From assembly GCF_000568255.1 (NCBI RefSeq), contig NZ_KK037166.1, positions 9,510,124 through 9,566,080 of the forward strand: a stretch of DNA of 55,957 nucleotides. The letters run 5' to 3'. Each line of letters starts with the position of its first letter. Within the stretch, counting starts at the first letter, position 1. The notes beneath the pieces were generated by a model. That model did no database searches and had not been told where the DNA came from. It worked only from the letters and a program-made list of their open reading frames with translations. The DNA is from Kutzneria sp. 744. Lineage in GTDB: Bacteria > Actinomycetota > Actinomycetes > Mycobacteriales > Pseudonocardiaceae. Position numbers and translations under genes: made by a program. Shown piece by piece: positions 25,384-34,156 of this stretch.

Positions 25384-27017
25384 TCAGTTCACTTTCACCG
25401 GCAGCAGCACGGCCGACGGGTGGGCGGCGTCGTGGAAGATCTCCAGCGTCGTCACGTGCGGGGTGGCGGCGGTGGCCACGGGCTCGTCGCCGCCCAGGTT
25501 GCGCGCGAAGCGGGGGAATGCCCCGGCCGCGACCTGCACGCGGATCCGGTGCCCGCGCTGGAACACGTGCGCGGTGGGCGACAGCGCCACCGTCACCTTG
25601 GTGATCCCGTCCGGCCGGACCTTGACCAGGTCGTCGCAGATGTTGATCGACCGGTCGCGCTTGTCACGTCACACACTTCCGTACGAACAGGTCGCACGCC
25701 TTCTGATCGGCCCGCAGCCACACCTCGGCCGCGACCTCGCCGATCACCTCCAGGTCGGCCTCCAGCACGTCCGAGGTGAACGTGAGGACGTCGTCCCGCT
25801 TCTCCACGGACCGGTTGTCCACCGCGCCCGCGCCCCGCGGCTCCAGCTTCGCGCCGCCGATCGACGGCGTCGGGTCGGACGGGTCGTAGGTGAAGGTGTC
25901 GGGCGCGACGAAACCGCCCGGGACCTGGCCCAGGGCACTGCCCTCACGCAGGTGCCAGCGCTGCTGCGTGTAGCCGGCGGGCGGCCACTGGTCGAACTCC
26001 CGCCACTGCTTCACGCCCATGACGAACAGCCGCACCGGGGCCCGATACGCCGGCTTGGCGCCGCGGGCCAGCGGCCCGGCCCAGCGGACGGTCTCCCAGA
26101 TCGACGCGGCCAACCCCTTCGGGTCGGCGTGCGCCCACGGCCCGATGGTCAGCCGTGGCGGGCGGCCGGCGGCCACCAGGGCCTGGTAGTCCCGCAGCTG
26201 GTCGGCCAGGAAGATGTCGTACCAGCCGGCGATCGAGCTCACCGGCACCTTGACCTCGGCGACGGTGTCGCTGAAGTCCTCCTTCTTCCAGTACGGGTCG
26301 TCCTGGTCGTGGTGCACGCAGTCCTGGTAGAACGGCCACGCGCGGCCCAGCGCCGCCTTGTCGCCGTCGGCCAGCGGCAGCGTGCGCATCGCCGCCTCGA
26401 TCTTCTTGCGCTCCAGCGACGCCCTGAGCCCGGCGAACCGCCGCTCCTGGTGGGCGGTCATCACCGACCAGTTCATCAGCGTCTCGAGCTCGATCCGGCC
26501 CGGCCGCAGGAAGGTCATGGCCAGCCGCGACGACGTGACGTGCGGAACCATGGCCTTGACCTGCACGGGCGCGTCGGCGGCGACGACCCACTGGGTGTAG
26601 CCGAGGTAGCTGGCGCCGGTCAGCACCACCGAGCCGTTGAACCACGGCTGCTCGGCCAGCCATCGCAGCACGGCGTGGCCGTCGGCCCGCTCCTCCCGCA
26701 TGGCCCGGAACTCGCCGCCGCCGGAGCCGAACGTGCCCCGGGTGCTGACGAGGAGCACCTGGAAGCCCCGTTCGGCCAGCAGGCGGCCCATCAGCCAGCC
26801 CAGCGGGCCCTTGCGGCCGTAGGGGGAGCGGACCAGCGCCGTCGGCAGGTCCGGGCCGCGGCTCGTGTCAGATGCTGGCGCGGGGCCACCACCGGTCCGC
26901 GAGCAGCGTCACACCGTCGTCGGCGGTGATGCGCAGATCACGTTCCACCGACACCTTGCGCGTCGTCGCCGGCGGCAGCTTCAGCAATCGTTGCGCGACC
27001 CAACCAGTCACCGTCAT
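25384..27017 (-). pseudogene. CocE/NonD-family (X-Pro dipeptidyl-peptidase-like) hydrolase, frameshifted
   Basis: An alpha/beta hydrolase of the cocaine-esterase type. The start is probably the ATG at 27017 (MTVTGWVAQRLLKLPPATT). The catalytic segment STRGTFGSGGGEF ... LTGASYLGYTQW contains the GxSYxG nucleophile elbow; IAGWYDIFLADQLRDY and LTIGPWAHADP carry the expected Asp and His; the C-terminal jelly roll ends AVLLPVKVN. Two breaks are seen. One extra base near 26878 separates DRWWPRA from SDTSRGPDLPTALVRSPYG. Indels around 25664-25675 separate KACDLFVR from the RSINICDDLVKV continuation. With these repaired the protein is about 540 residues, normal for the family. Sequence error seems likely. 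Confidence 0.85.
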
Positions 27018-27213
27018 CGGCCCAGCCTGCCACGTTCACCCTCCGTGTGCGCCCGCTACCGCGAACACTGTCGGCATTCGGGTGATTACTGCCCGTTTCG
27101 CTAGGCCGAGCGTGTGGTCCTGGATGAACCCGGATCAAACGGGCGCGCGAGCGGGTAACTCGATGGTGCATTCTTGCTGGTACCGGCCCGGCGAGGGGCA
27201 GGAGGTACCCACA

Positions 27214-27543
27214 ATGGCCAGCAACCTCGGGCCTGACAGCTCGGCGGCGCTTCCCCTCCGCGACTACAACCGCCTCACACACGGTGAGTTGGCGGACTCA
27301 ATCCTGAGTCTCACCGCCCACGAACTGCACCAGTTGTTGGCTTACGAATGGGTGCACGCGCAGCGCGACGGCGTTCTGGGGATGCTGCGGGCCCGCCTCA
27401 CGGAACTGGGCACCGGCGTCGCACCTTCGGGCACCCCGTCGGTGTTCATTCCGGAGCAGGCCGGCAGTCCCGAGAACCTGCCGGTGATGCCGCGGATCGA
27501 TGGCGCCATCGAGGGAACAGAACAGGGTCGCCCCGCGTTGTGA
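27214..27543 (+). CDS. DUF8129-like small helical protein
   Basis: A 109-residue protein. LPLRDYNRLTHGELADSILS followed by LTAHELHQLLAYEWVHAQRD and a regularly spaced leucine/arginine helix resembles the short 'LPDYD..L......I..L....L..LL.YE..HA.R..V...L..RL' module of actinobacterial DUF8129 proteins, here standing alone with a disordered tail. The ATG at 27214 has an excellent AGGAGGT at 27200-27206. A perfect hairpin follows 110 bp downstream. Role unknown. Confidence 0.7.
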   Translation: MASNLGPDSSAALPLRDYNRLTHGELADSILSLTAHELHQLLAYEWVHAQRDGVLGMLRARLTELGTGVAPSGTPSVFIPEQAGSPENLPVMPRIDGAIEGTEQGRPAL

Positions 27544-27651
27544 GGGATGGTCGGCGGCGTGCGAGCCGCGGTGACCGCGTCGATGAACCCCCTCTCATCC
27601 GCGGATAGCGGCAGTCCCGAATGCCGCCCGCCGGCGCCCCGCCGACCCCGT

Positions 27652-27692
27652 CGCCGTTCCGGGACAACTACCCCGTGCGTCCCGGAACGGCG
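27652..27692 (+). terminator. Hairpin downstream of the DUF8129-like gene
   Basis: A perfect 14-bp stem, CGCCGTTCCGGGAC (27652-27665) with 27679-27692, and a 13-base loop. No U tract. The rest of the 293-bp gap (27544-27836) shows no other gene. Confidence 0.6.
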
Positions 27693-27836
27693 CGCTCGAC
27701 AGGTGCGGCCGGACCTGGCCTCTTTCCCGTTTCGACACCACGGACGTGATCAGAATTACCTGAACCCGTATTTCGGGAGTCAAATCCGTGTGGAGGGGGT
27801 AAGAGAAGGGGCGTAGGTCGGGGAAAGGAACCTGAG

Positions 27837-27992
27837 ATGAGCGTGGACCGGGACTTCACGGGCTGGGCCGAGCCGGAAACAGACCGGGTGGCCATGTCCG
27901 ATCCGGACGCGGGCCGCCATCGCGCGGACACCGTGAGCAACGGGATCAGCGTCGAGGAGCTGCTGGTCAGGGTCGGCCAGCACGGAGGCTGA
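27837..27992 (+). CDS. 51-residue small hypothetical protein
   Basis: ATG at 27837 with AAAGGAA nearby, TGA at 27990-27992. The peptide begins MSVDRDFTGWAEPETDRV and ends TVSNGISVEELLVRVGQHGG. The SVEELL..G block resembles a short motif I have seen at the termini of other actinobacterial proteins. The GC pattern is coding-like and the gene is bracketed by hairpins at 27652 and 27998, so it is its own transcription unit upstream of the sigma factor. Function unknown. Confidence 0.6.
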   Translation: MSVDRDFTGWAEPETDRVAMSDPDAGRHRADTVSNGISVEELLVRVGQHGG

Positions 27993-27997
27993 GTGTG

Positions 27998-28033
27998 ACG
28001 TAGCCGACGCCGGGCTCCGGCGTCACGCTACGT
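27998..28033 (+). terminator. Hairpin after the 51-residue gene
   Basis: ACGTAGC (27998-28004) pairs with GCTACGT (28027-28033), and GACGCCGG (28006-28013) with CCGGCGTC (28017-28024), with a small internal bulge and a GCT loop. It begins five bases after the stop codon. Confidence 0.75.
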
Positions 28034-28177
28034 GGAATTAACCGTCCCGTACTCGCGTTGGACAGCATGCGGAAACCCGAGAGGGGCCGACCGGCTCCCG
28101 GAGTCCGCTACTCCTCGAACGTAGCAAAGCAACAGCCTTGCGCGCTCGGGACCGGCGAAAGACGTGAGGAGGTCATC

Positions 28178-29125
28178 GTGGCGGAGGTGAGGACGCCCCG
28201 GCAGCGGGTCGCGACCGACGGCGACCAGGACCTGGTGCGCCACTACCTGGCCGACATCGGGACCACCCCGCTGCTGACGGCCCCCGAGGAGGTCTCGCTC
28301 TCGAGGCGCATCGAGGCCGGCGTGTACGCCGCCGAGCTGCTGCGCACGGGCGAGCTGGGGGGCCGCACGCGCGAGGAGCTGGCCCTGGTGTCCAGGGACG
28401 GCGAGCAGGCCAGGGACCACATGATCCGGGCCAATCTGCGGCTGGTGGTCTCCACCGCCCGCAAGTACAGCCACCGCGGGCTGCCGTTCCTGGACGTCAT
28501 CCAGGAGGGCAACCTCGGACTGATCCGGGCGGTCGAGAAGTTCGACTACGCCAAGGGCTTCAAGTTCTCCACCTACGCGATGTGGTGGATCCGGCAGGCG
28601 ATCGAGCGCGGGGTCGCGGAGACCTCGCGGGTCATCCGCCTTCCCGTCCACGTCGTCGAGCAGGTGAACAAGATCGCGAAGGCGGACCGCCAGCTCAACC
28701 TGAAGCTGGGCCGCGAGCCGTCGGTGGCCGAGATCGCCGACGAGTGCGGCCTGCCGGTCGAGCGGGTGGTCGAGCTGCGCCGGGCCAGCCGCGAGGCGAC
28801 CAGCCTGGACGCCACCGTGGGCGAGGACGGTGAGACCACGATCTCCGACCTCATCGAGGACACCGACTCCGTGCGGGCCTCCGATGTGTTGGAGCGCGAG
28901 GCGCTGACCGAGTCCGTGCGGGCGGTCGTGAACACCCTTCCGCAGCGGGAGGCCCTGATCGTCAGCCTGCGGTTCGGGCTCGACGGCGGCAACCCCCGCA
29001 CGCTCCAGGAGGTCGCCGAGCGTGTCGGCCTGACCCGCGAGCGTGTGCGTCAGCTCGAGAAGGGCGCACTGGCCCAGTTGCGCAATCCGGAGCACAGCCG
29101 GCCGCTGTTGGAGTGGGCGAGCTGA
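28178..29125 (+). CDS. RNA polymerase sigma factor, group 2 sigma-70 type
   Basis: A 315-residue sigma factor with regions 1.2-4.2. [22 protein letters not shown] is region 1.2; [40 protein letters not shown] are regions 2.1-2.4; regions 3.0-3.1 follow; [20 protein letters not shown] is the region 4.2 helix-turn-helix. There is no long region 1.1, so it is a SigB/HrdA-like alternative principal-type factor rather than the housekeeping HrdB. The start is the GTG at 28178, since AGGAGG sits just before it; the frame stays open upstream to 28058. No anti-sigma gene is adjacent. Confidence 0.93.
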   Translation: MAEVRTPRQRVATDGDQDLVRHYLADIGTTPLLTAPEEVSLSRRIEAGVYAAELLRTGELGGRTREELALVSRDGEQARDHMIRANLRLVVSTARKYSHRGLPFLDVIQEGNLGLIRAVEKFDYAKGFKFSTYAMWWIRQAIERGVAETSRVIRLPVHVVEQVNKIAKADRQLNLKLGREPSVAEIADECGLPVERVVELRRASREATSLDATVGEDGETTISDLIEDTDSVRASDVLEREALTESVRAVVNTLPQREALIVSLRFGLDGGNPRTLQEVAERVGLTRERVRQLEKGALAQLRNPEHSRPLLEWAS

Positions 29126-29143
29126 GCCGAACCCCAGGACCTT

Positions 29144-29204
29144 GATAGGCCGAGTGGCGTAATCCTGTCGGTAACCGCTGTACGGAAACGTGACCCGGCC
29201 TATC
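29144..29204. other. Nine-base inverted repeat in the sigma-lipoprotein intergenic region
   Basis: GATAGGCCG (29144-29152) and CGGCCTATC (29196-29204) are perfect complements 43 bases apart, just after the sigma factor stop and before the binding-protein start at 29224. They could be a weak terminator stem or a split operator. Confidence 0.4.
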
Positions 29205-29223
29205 CGCAAGATACCTTCGTGGG

Positions 29224-30471
29224 GTGTTCCCCCGAAGACTGTCGTTCCTGGGGCCACGTTCCGCAGCGGTGGTGTCACTGGTCGTACTGGCCGTGACGGC
29301 TGCCGCCTGCGGAACGCCCGTGCCCGCCGTGAAAACCGGCACCGGTGTCACCGACAAGACGATCAGACTGGGCGTGCTCAGCGATCTGTCGGGACCTTTC
29401 GGCCCGCTGGGCGAGGCGGTGGTGCAGGGCAACCAGCTCTACATCGACAAGCTGAACGCCGCGGGCGGTGTGTGCGGCCGCAAGATCGAACTGGACGTGC
29501 AGGACACCGGCTTCAACACCGACAAGGCCGTGCAGCTCTACTTCAAGCAGGAACCCACCGTGCTGGGCCTGCTCCAGGTCGTGGGCAGCGACATCACCAG
29601 CCGGATCACCCCGGACATGCTCCAGCAGCAGGTGATGGCCGCGCCCACGTCCTGGTCGAGCGACCTGCTCGGCAACCCCTACATGGTCGTGGTCGGCGCC
29701 ACCTACGACCTCGACGTGATCAACAGCTTCGACTTCCTCGTGCGGCAGGACAAACTGCACAAGGGCGACGTCATCGGGCACATCTACAACGACGACCCCG
29801 AGTACGGCGGCAACGCGTTGCAGGGCAGCCAGTTCGTCGCCGACAAGCTGGGCCTGACCCTCAAGGCCATCGAGGTCCCGTCGACCAAGAAGGACTTCTC
29901 CGCCGAGATCGGCCAGCTCAAGGCGGCCGGGGCCAAGGCCGTCGCGATCAGCACCTACCCGCAGCAGACCGCCGTCGCCGTCGGCACGGCCGCCCAGGCC
30001 GGCCTGACGGTGCCGTTCCTGGTCTCCAACCCCGGCTTCGACCCGTCCGTGCTGGCCAGCCCGGCCGGGCCGGCCTTCCAGCAGCTGGTGCTCGTGTCCT
30101 CGTCGGTCGCCCCGTTCGGTGCCAAACTGCCGGCCGCCGAGGACCTGGCCACGGCCTACAAGGCCAAGTACCCCAACGGAAAGCCGTCGATGGCCGTGAA
30201 CTACGGCTACGTCGTGGGCATCGGCTACAGCGCCATCCTCAAGCGCGCCTGCGCCGAGGGGGACCTGACCAGGGCCGGCGTGCAGAAGGCCTTCCACGAG
30301 CTGACCGGAGTGGACACCAGCGGCCTCACCGCGCCGCTGCTGTTCTCCTCCTCGAACTACCCGTCCAGCCGGCAGTCCTTCGTGCTGCGCCCCAACCCGG
30401 ACACCCCCGGCGGCCTGGACATCGTGGACCCGTTGAAGGAATCGGACCTGGTCCGCCAGCGGATAGGCTAG
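29224..30471 (+). CDS. Orphan branched-chain amino acid-type ABC substrate-binding lipoprotein
   Basis: A 415-residue Peripla_BP_6 protein. The signal sequence ends at LAVTAAAC (lipobox, Cys about residue 29). The body has the type I binding-protein pattern IRLGVLSDLSGPFGPLGEAV, QGNQLYIDKLNAAGGVCGRKIE and GAKAVAISTYPQQTA. Leu/Ile/Val or another small amphipathic ligand is plausible. No permease or ATPase is beside it, so it is an orphan. The IS630 element inserted exactly at the TA of its TAG stop codon; the IS supplies the following G, so the protein is unchanged. Its probable terminator (33808-33832) now lies 3.3 kb away on the other side of the element. Confidence 0.9.
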   Translation: MFPRRLSFLGPRSAAVVSLVVLAVTAAACGTPVPAVKTGTGVTDKTIRLGVLSDLSGPFGPLGEAVVQGNQLYIDKLNAAGGVCGRKIELDVQDTGFNTDKAVQLYFKQEPTVLGLLQVVGSDITSRITPDMLQQQVMAAPTSWSSDLLGNPYMVVVGATYDLDVINSFDFLVRQDKLHKGDVIGHIYNDDPEYGGNALQGSQFVADKLGLTLKAIEVPSTKKDFSAEIGQLKAAGAKAVAISTYPQQTAVAVGTAAQAGLTVPFLVSNPGFDPSVLASPAGPAFQQLVLVSSSVAPFGAKLPAAEDLATAYKAKYPNGKPSMAVNYGYVVGIGYSAILKRACAEGDLTRAGVQKAFHELTGVDTSGLTAPLLFSSSNYPSSRQSFVLRPNPDTPGGLDIVDPLKESDLVRQRIG

Positions 30472-30482
30472 TGTCCTGCGCC
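30471..30482 (+). repeat. IS630 left terminal inverted repeat
   Basis: GTGTCCTGCGCC, a perfect complement of the right end. Similarity continues weakly for about ten more bases (AGGAATTCGGT against TAAAGTTCGTT). Preceded by the TA duplication. Confidence 0.9.
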
Positions 30483-31634
30483 AGGAATTCGGTCAAGATA
30501 TGAGGCGAGGCGGTCGAGGATCTCGTCAGCGTCCTTGGTCCACACGAACGGCCTGGGATCGGCGTTCCACGTCGTGATCCAGTCGCGGATGTCGTTTTCC
30601 AGTGCACGTAAGGACTTGTGCGCAGCTCGACGCAGGCGTTTGTCGGTCAGCAAGCCGAACCATCGCTCCACCTGGTTGAGCCAGGAGGAGTAGGTCGGGG
30701 TGAAGTGCATGTGGAAGCGGGGGTGCGCGGCCAGCCACTTGTTGATCGTGGGGTGTTTGTGGGTGGTGTAGTTGTCGCAGATTAGGTGCACGTCAAGGTC
30801 GGCGGGCACCTGCTTGTCCAGTGTGGTGAGGAACTTCTTGAACTCCACCGCGCGGTGACGGCGGTGGATGGAGCCGATCACCTCGCCGCTGGCCACGTCG
30901 AGCGCGGCGAACAGGGTGGTGATGCCGTGCCGGATGTAGTCATGGGTACGGCGCTGCGGCAGGCCGGGCATCATCGGCAGCATCGGCGCGGACCGGTCCA
31001 GCGCCTGGATCTGCGACTTCGTGCGCCACGAGGCGCTGCACTATCGGGTGGAGGTGAGAGACCTCCGCCGTCGTCCTGTCGCAGCAGGTCGATGAAGCTG
31101 AGGGCAGCCTGATCCGGGAGGCGCCGGGGAGGGTGGGAGCAGCCCTGACAACGAGGAGACGGGCCGGCACTGCCAGACGGCTCGGGCTCACCTAGCGAGA
31201 CGGAAAGGTGTACGTGAGGAACCAGCGGTTAAAGCCTCTCAAGAGATACACCGGCTCCAACCTGGCGGATGCGGGCCGGAGCGCGACGCACACCTGTCTT
31301 GACCGGATGTCCGGGACAGGGCGGGTGACTTTCGGGCCGGGTGAAGACGCCGGCAGGGAGGCCGCGAGGAAAGGCTGCGGCGTACTCGTGGCGATGTCGC
31401 AGGGGCAAAGCTGGGCACCGACCCCGTCGACCGGTGTGTGGTGAACGTGGGAAGCGTCCCGGGCTGGTCCCGCGTGCTGGCCGTCCAGGTCGGGTGCGGG
31501 CAGGCTCGTCGTCGGCTGAGCGGGCCGGGGCGTGGCGGAGCCGTCGTAGTAGTCCGAGGTCGGGAAAGCCGGCCACATGGCGAAGGGCGGCAGCGAGTCC
31601 GCGGCGATGGGAACGGAAGGGCAGGAGATCACCG

Positions 31635-33068
31635 GTGAATACGGGTGTGCTGTGGCCGACGGTCGAGGAGGCCGAGGCGCGGGTACTGCGGATCCAGACC
31701 AAGCTGCATCAGTGGGCGATCGATGGTCCTGGTCGCCGGTTCGACGACGTGTTCAATTTGGTGTGTGACCCGGCTGTTCTCGTTGTGGCGTGGACGCGGG
31801 TCAGGGGCAACAAGGGTAAGCGGTCGGCGGGGGTGGATGGTGTCCGTCCGGACGCCGTGTTCGCCGCCGAGGAGTGGTTCCTGCCCACCTTGAGGCGAGA
31901 TCTCAGGGAGCGGCGGTTCGACCCGATGCCCGTGCGGGAGCGGATGATCCCCAAGCCGGGCAGCGCGAATCTGCGTCGCTTGGGTATCCCGACCGCGCGG
32001 GACCGCACCGTGCAGGCGGCTCTGAAGCTGGTACTGGAGCCGATCTTCGAGGCGGACTTCCAACCGTGTTCCTACGGTTTCCGTCCTCGGCGCCGGGCCC
32101 AGGATGCGATCGCGGAGATCCACCAGTTCACGTCCCGCTCGTATGAGTGGGTCCTGGAAGGGGACATCGAGGCGTGCTTCGACATGATCGACCACCCGGC
32201 CCTGATGGACCGGGTGCGTGGTCGGGTCGGGGACAAACGTGTTCTGGCTCTGGTGAAGGCGTTCCTGCATGCGGGCGTCCTCAGCGAGGACGGCGTGGTC
32301 AGGAACACCAGTACCGGCACACCCCAAGGCGGGATCCTGTCTCCGTTGCTGGCCAACATCGCCCTGTCAGTCCTGGACGAGCATTTCGCCCGGGCATGGG
32401 CGGCCAGCGGCACCTCGTATCGGCGGTTCGTGGCGCGCCGCAAGGGGTCGGCCACCTATCGGATCGTTCGCTACGCGGACGATTTCGTGGTTCTGGTGTC
32501 CGGGTCGAAGCGGCATGCCGAAGACCTCCGGGAGGTGGTGGCCGGACTGTTGGCCCCGATGGGCCTGCGGTTGTCGGCAGCCAAGACGAGGGTCTGTCAC
32601 ATCGATGAGGGCTTCGACTTCCTCGGGTTCCGCATCCAGCGGAAACGGAAGCGGGGCACGGACAAGCGCGTGGTCTACACCTACCCGTCGAAGAAGGCGC
32701 TGGCCTCGATCGTCGGGCGGGTCCGCGCGCTGACCCGCAGGTCGTCGCATCCAACACTTGCCGCCCTGCTGCGCCAACTCAACTTGGTGCTGCGGGGTTG
32801 GTGCGTCTACTTCCGTCATGGTGTGTCGAAGGCGACCTTCCACTACCTCGATGATTACGCCTGGCATCGGGTAGTGCGGTGGATTCGTAAGCGGCACAAC
32901 AAAACGAAGTGGGCCGTCCTCATGCGCCGTTACCTTCCGGGGTGGCGACCGACGGAGGACGAGGTGACGTTGTTCCAGCCCCAGACGGTGACGGTCAGCC
33001 GTTACCGATACCGGGCGGCCAACATCCCTACACCCTGGGCAGTCATAACGCCAGAACCAGCAAAGTGA
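31635..33068 (+). CDS. ltrA: Group II intron reverse transcriptase/maturase
   Basis: A 477-residue intron-encoded protein. The GTG at 31635 is used because AGGAG (31623-31627) precedes it; the frame is open further upstream through ribozyme sequence. RT domains include KRSAGVDGVRPD (RT1), RRLGIPTARDRTVQAALKLV (RT2), YGFRPRRRAQDAI (RT2a), LEGDIEACFDMIDH (RT3), GTPQGGILSPLLANIAL (RT4), and the catalytic YADDFVVL (RT5). A maturase X/GIIM domain follows (LLRQLNLVLRGWCVYFRHGV, RWIRKRHNKTKW). I see no HNH endonuclease domain, so mobility would rely on replication-fork or single-strand priming. The ORF is intact. Confidence 0.96.
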   Translation: MNTGVLWPTVEEAEARVLRIQTKLHQWAIDGPGRRFDDVFNLVCDPAVLVVAWTRVRGNKGKRSAGVDGVRPDAVFAAEEWFLPTLRRDLRERRFDPMPVRERMIPKPGSANLRRLGIPTARDRTVQAALKLVLEPIFEADFQPCSYGFRPRRRAQDAIAEIHQFTSRSYEWVLEGDIEACFDMIDHPALMDRVRGRVGDKRVLALVKAFLHAGVLSEDGVVRNTSTGTPQGGILSPLLANIALSVLDEHFARAWAASGTSYRRFVARRKGSATYRIVRYADDFVVLVSGSKRHAEDLREVVAGLLAPMGLRLSAAKTRVCHIDEGFDFLGFRIQRKRKRGTDKRVVYTYPSKKALASIVGRVRALTRRSSHPTLAALLRQLNLVLRGWCVYFRHGVSKATFHYLDDYAWHRVVRWIRKRHNKTKWAVLMRRYLPGWRPTEDEVTLFQPQTVTVSRYRYRAANIPTPWAVITPEPAK

Positions 33069-33090
33069 TCCGCTGACACGGGCTCGTGGA

Positions 33091-33124
33091 GAGCCGGATG
33101 CTCAGGAATGGGCACGTCCGGTTC
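33091..33124 (+). ncRNA. Group II intron domain V catalytic hairpin
   Basis: The sequence starts GAGCCGGATGCTCAGGAATG and ends GGGCACGTCCGGTTC, pairing GAGCCGGA with TCCGGTTC (one G-U) around the catalytic bulge, the standard 34-nt domain V form. It lies 22 bases after the reverse transcriptase stop. Domain VI, with its branch-point helix, follows to 33187. Confidence 0.9.
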
Positions 33125-33758
33125 GGCGGGCGGGCCGGGGAAACGTAACGTTCGTAAGGACGTCAACGCGCCCCGGTCCGACCCAACTCGTCGACGCAGA
33201 GGACCAGCGCCTTGTCGGGCGGATTCAGGTAGAGCCCGACGACGTCGCGGACCTTGTCGACGAACTGCGGATCGTTGCTGAGTTTGAAGGTGTCGACCTG
33301 GTGGGGCTTGAGGTTGAACGCCTTCCAGATCCGTCCGACCGTCGACTTGGACAATCCGCTCTCGGCCGCCATCGAGGTCCGCGACCAGTGCGTGGCATCG
33401 GCCGGGGTCCGTTCCAGCGTGGCCACCACCAGTTCCTCGACCTGCTCGTCGGTGATCTTGCGCGGGGCGCCCGGACGTGGCTCGTCCACCAAGCCCTCCA
33501 GGCGCCTGTCCAGGAACCGTCGTCGCCACTTGCCCACCGTCTGCGGCCAGATCCCCAACTCGGCGGCGACGTCCTGATTGGATCCGCCGGCCGCGCACCC
33601 GAGCACGATTCGGCATCGCTGTGCCAATGCCTGCGACGACTTCGCCCGCCGCGCCCACCGTTGAAGCGTCTCGCGTTCCTCGTCGGTTAACACCACAGCG
33701 GCCACCGGCCGGCCTCTACCTGCCATCCGTCAATCCTACAATTAATCAACGAACTTTA

Positions 33759-33770
33759 GGCGCAGGACAC
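33759..33770 (-). repeat. IS630 right terminal inverted repeat
   Basis: GGCGCAGGACAC, perfect complement of the left end at 30471-30482, followed by the TA target duplication at 33771-33772. Confidence 0.9.
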
Positions 33771-33807
33771 TAGTTCTGTGTTTTTTGGCGCCGCCTTCGG
33801 CGTCGCG

Positions 33808-33832
33808 GGCTCGGCCCCTTTGGGGCCGAGCC
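33808..33832 (+). terminator. Hairpin terminator, probably of the orphan lipoprotein gene
   Basis: An 11-bp perfect GC stem, GGCTCGGCCCC (33808-33818) with 33822-33832, and a TTT loop. Without the IS it would lie about 37 bp after the lipoprotein stop, so it is probably that gene's terminator, displaced by the insertion. It also faces the converging small gene at 33843-34082. Confidence 0.7.
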
Positions 33833-33842
33833 GTCTCTGGTG

Positions 33843-34082
33843 TCAGCGGATATCGCGTCGAACCTTCCACTCTGGACGGACGAGGCTGGGGTGGCGACGG
33901 GCTTTGTGGGCCGGGCTGCCCGCCGCCATCAGCATCAGCTCCTGGTCCGGTGTCGGGCAGCCGTCGGCCATGGCCTTCTCGGCCAGCGCCAGCGGGATGA
34001 CCTCGGCCAGCCTCGGGCCGGGGATCACGGGGGCCTTCCGGCGTCGGCGGAACAGGCGCGCGAGGGTGCGAAGACCGAGCAT
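33843..34082 (-). CDS. 79-residue basic hypothetical protein
   Basis: ATG at 34082 (MLGLRTLARLFRRRRKAPVI) with GGGAGG just upstream. The N-terminus is an amphipathic basic helix; the rest is helical (LAEVIPLALAEKAMADGCP, QELMLMAAGSPAHKARR). It is downstream of and co-directional with the patatin gene, 74 bp away. Family not recognised. Confidence 0.6.
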   Translation of the reverse strand: MLGLRTLARLFRRRRKAPVIPGPRLAEVIPLALAEKAMADGCPTPDQELMLMAAGSPAHKARRHPSLVRPEWKVRRDIR

Positions 34083-34156
34083 GGTGGGTCCTCCCGTGAG
34101 CCGCGGAACACCAAGTGTGACAGCGGACACAGGTGTCTGGCTGTCCGCCGAACGGA

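Larger units (their letters stand above)
31021..33187 (+). mobile_element. Group II intron (2,167 bp) inserted in the IS630 transposase gene
   Basis: The 5' end GTGCG (31021-31025) matches the group II consensus GUGYG, and the 3' end CCCAAC (ending 33187) fits the terminal AY. The boundaries come independently from restoring the interrupted transposase frame. Layout: ribozyme domains I to about III/IV at 31021-31634, reverse transcriptase ORF at 31635-33068, domain V at 33091-33124, domain VI to 33187. The bases before the insertion (CGACTTC at 31014-31020) could pair, with one G-U, to GAGGTCG at 31556-31562 as a candidate EBS1; that pairing is only a suggestion. Confidence 0.93.
30468..33726 (-). 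pseudogene. IS630-family DDE transposase, interrupted by an antisense group II intron
   Basis: Coding blocks are 33726-33188 and 31020-30468, together 363 residues. The N-terminal half carries two helix-turn-helix regions (RRAKSSQALAQRCRIVLGCA, AAELGIWPQTVGKWRRRFL). The catalytic core begins ALVLCVDE, where the first DDE Asp is found, and resumes KSQIQALDRSAPMLP. The second and third acidic sites are in VHLICDNYTTHK and YSSWLNQVERWFG. Precise joining at 31020/33188 restores CVDEKSQIQALDR. Because the intron is oriented opposite to the transposase, the transposase mRNA would contain its antisense and could not splice, so the enzyme is inactive in this copy. Confidence 0.92.
30471..33770. mobile_element. 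IS630-family insertion sequence carrying a nested group II intron
   Basis: Terminal inverted repeats GTGTCCTGCGCC (30471-30482) and GGCGCAGGACAC (33759-33770) are flanked by TA on both sides (30469-30470 and 33771-33772), the target duplication typical of IS630/Tc1-mariner elements. Total length is 3,300 bp; without the 2,167-bp intron it is 1,133 bp, the normal IS630 size. Joining left and right flanks regenerates the TAG stop of the upstream lipoprotein gene. The CTAG flank also provides the transposase stop codon on the opposite strand. Confidence 0.93.

Noticed and set aside
24602-26929. A 775-residue plus-strand reading frame antisense to TetR/CMD/CocE genes
   Set aside because: High-GC shadow frame: low-complexity G/R/H/Q-rich translation, no motifs, and the opposite strand has clear families. 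The same reasoning removes long frames at 8720-10642, 15262-17088, 35033-37003 and 41476-44295.
27544-27836. A gene in the 293-bp gap (frames at 27547-27816 on plus and 27595-27783 on minus)
   Set aside because: The frames have no ribosome binding site or coherent protein sequence and run across the perfect hairpin at 27652-27692.
29224-30471. Truncation of the lipoprotein gene by the IS element
   Set aside because: Joining the sequences on both sides of the IS (one TA copy) still gives a TAG at the same codon, so the protein end is original.
31635-33068. Retron or diversity-generating reverse transcriptase
   Set aside because: RT2a and maturase X domains, a following domain V hairpin and exact GUGCG...AC boundaries identify a group II intron.
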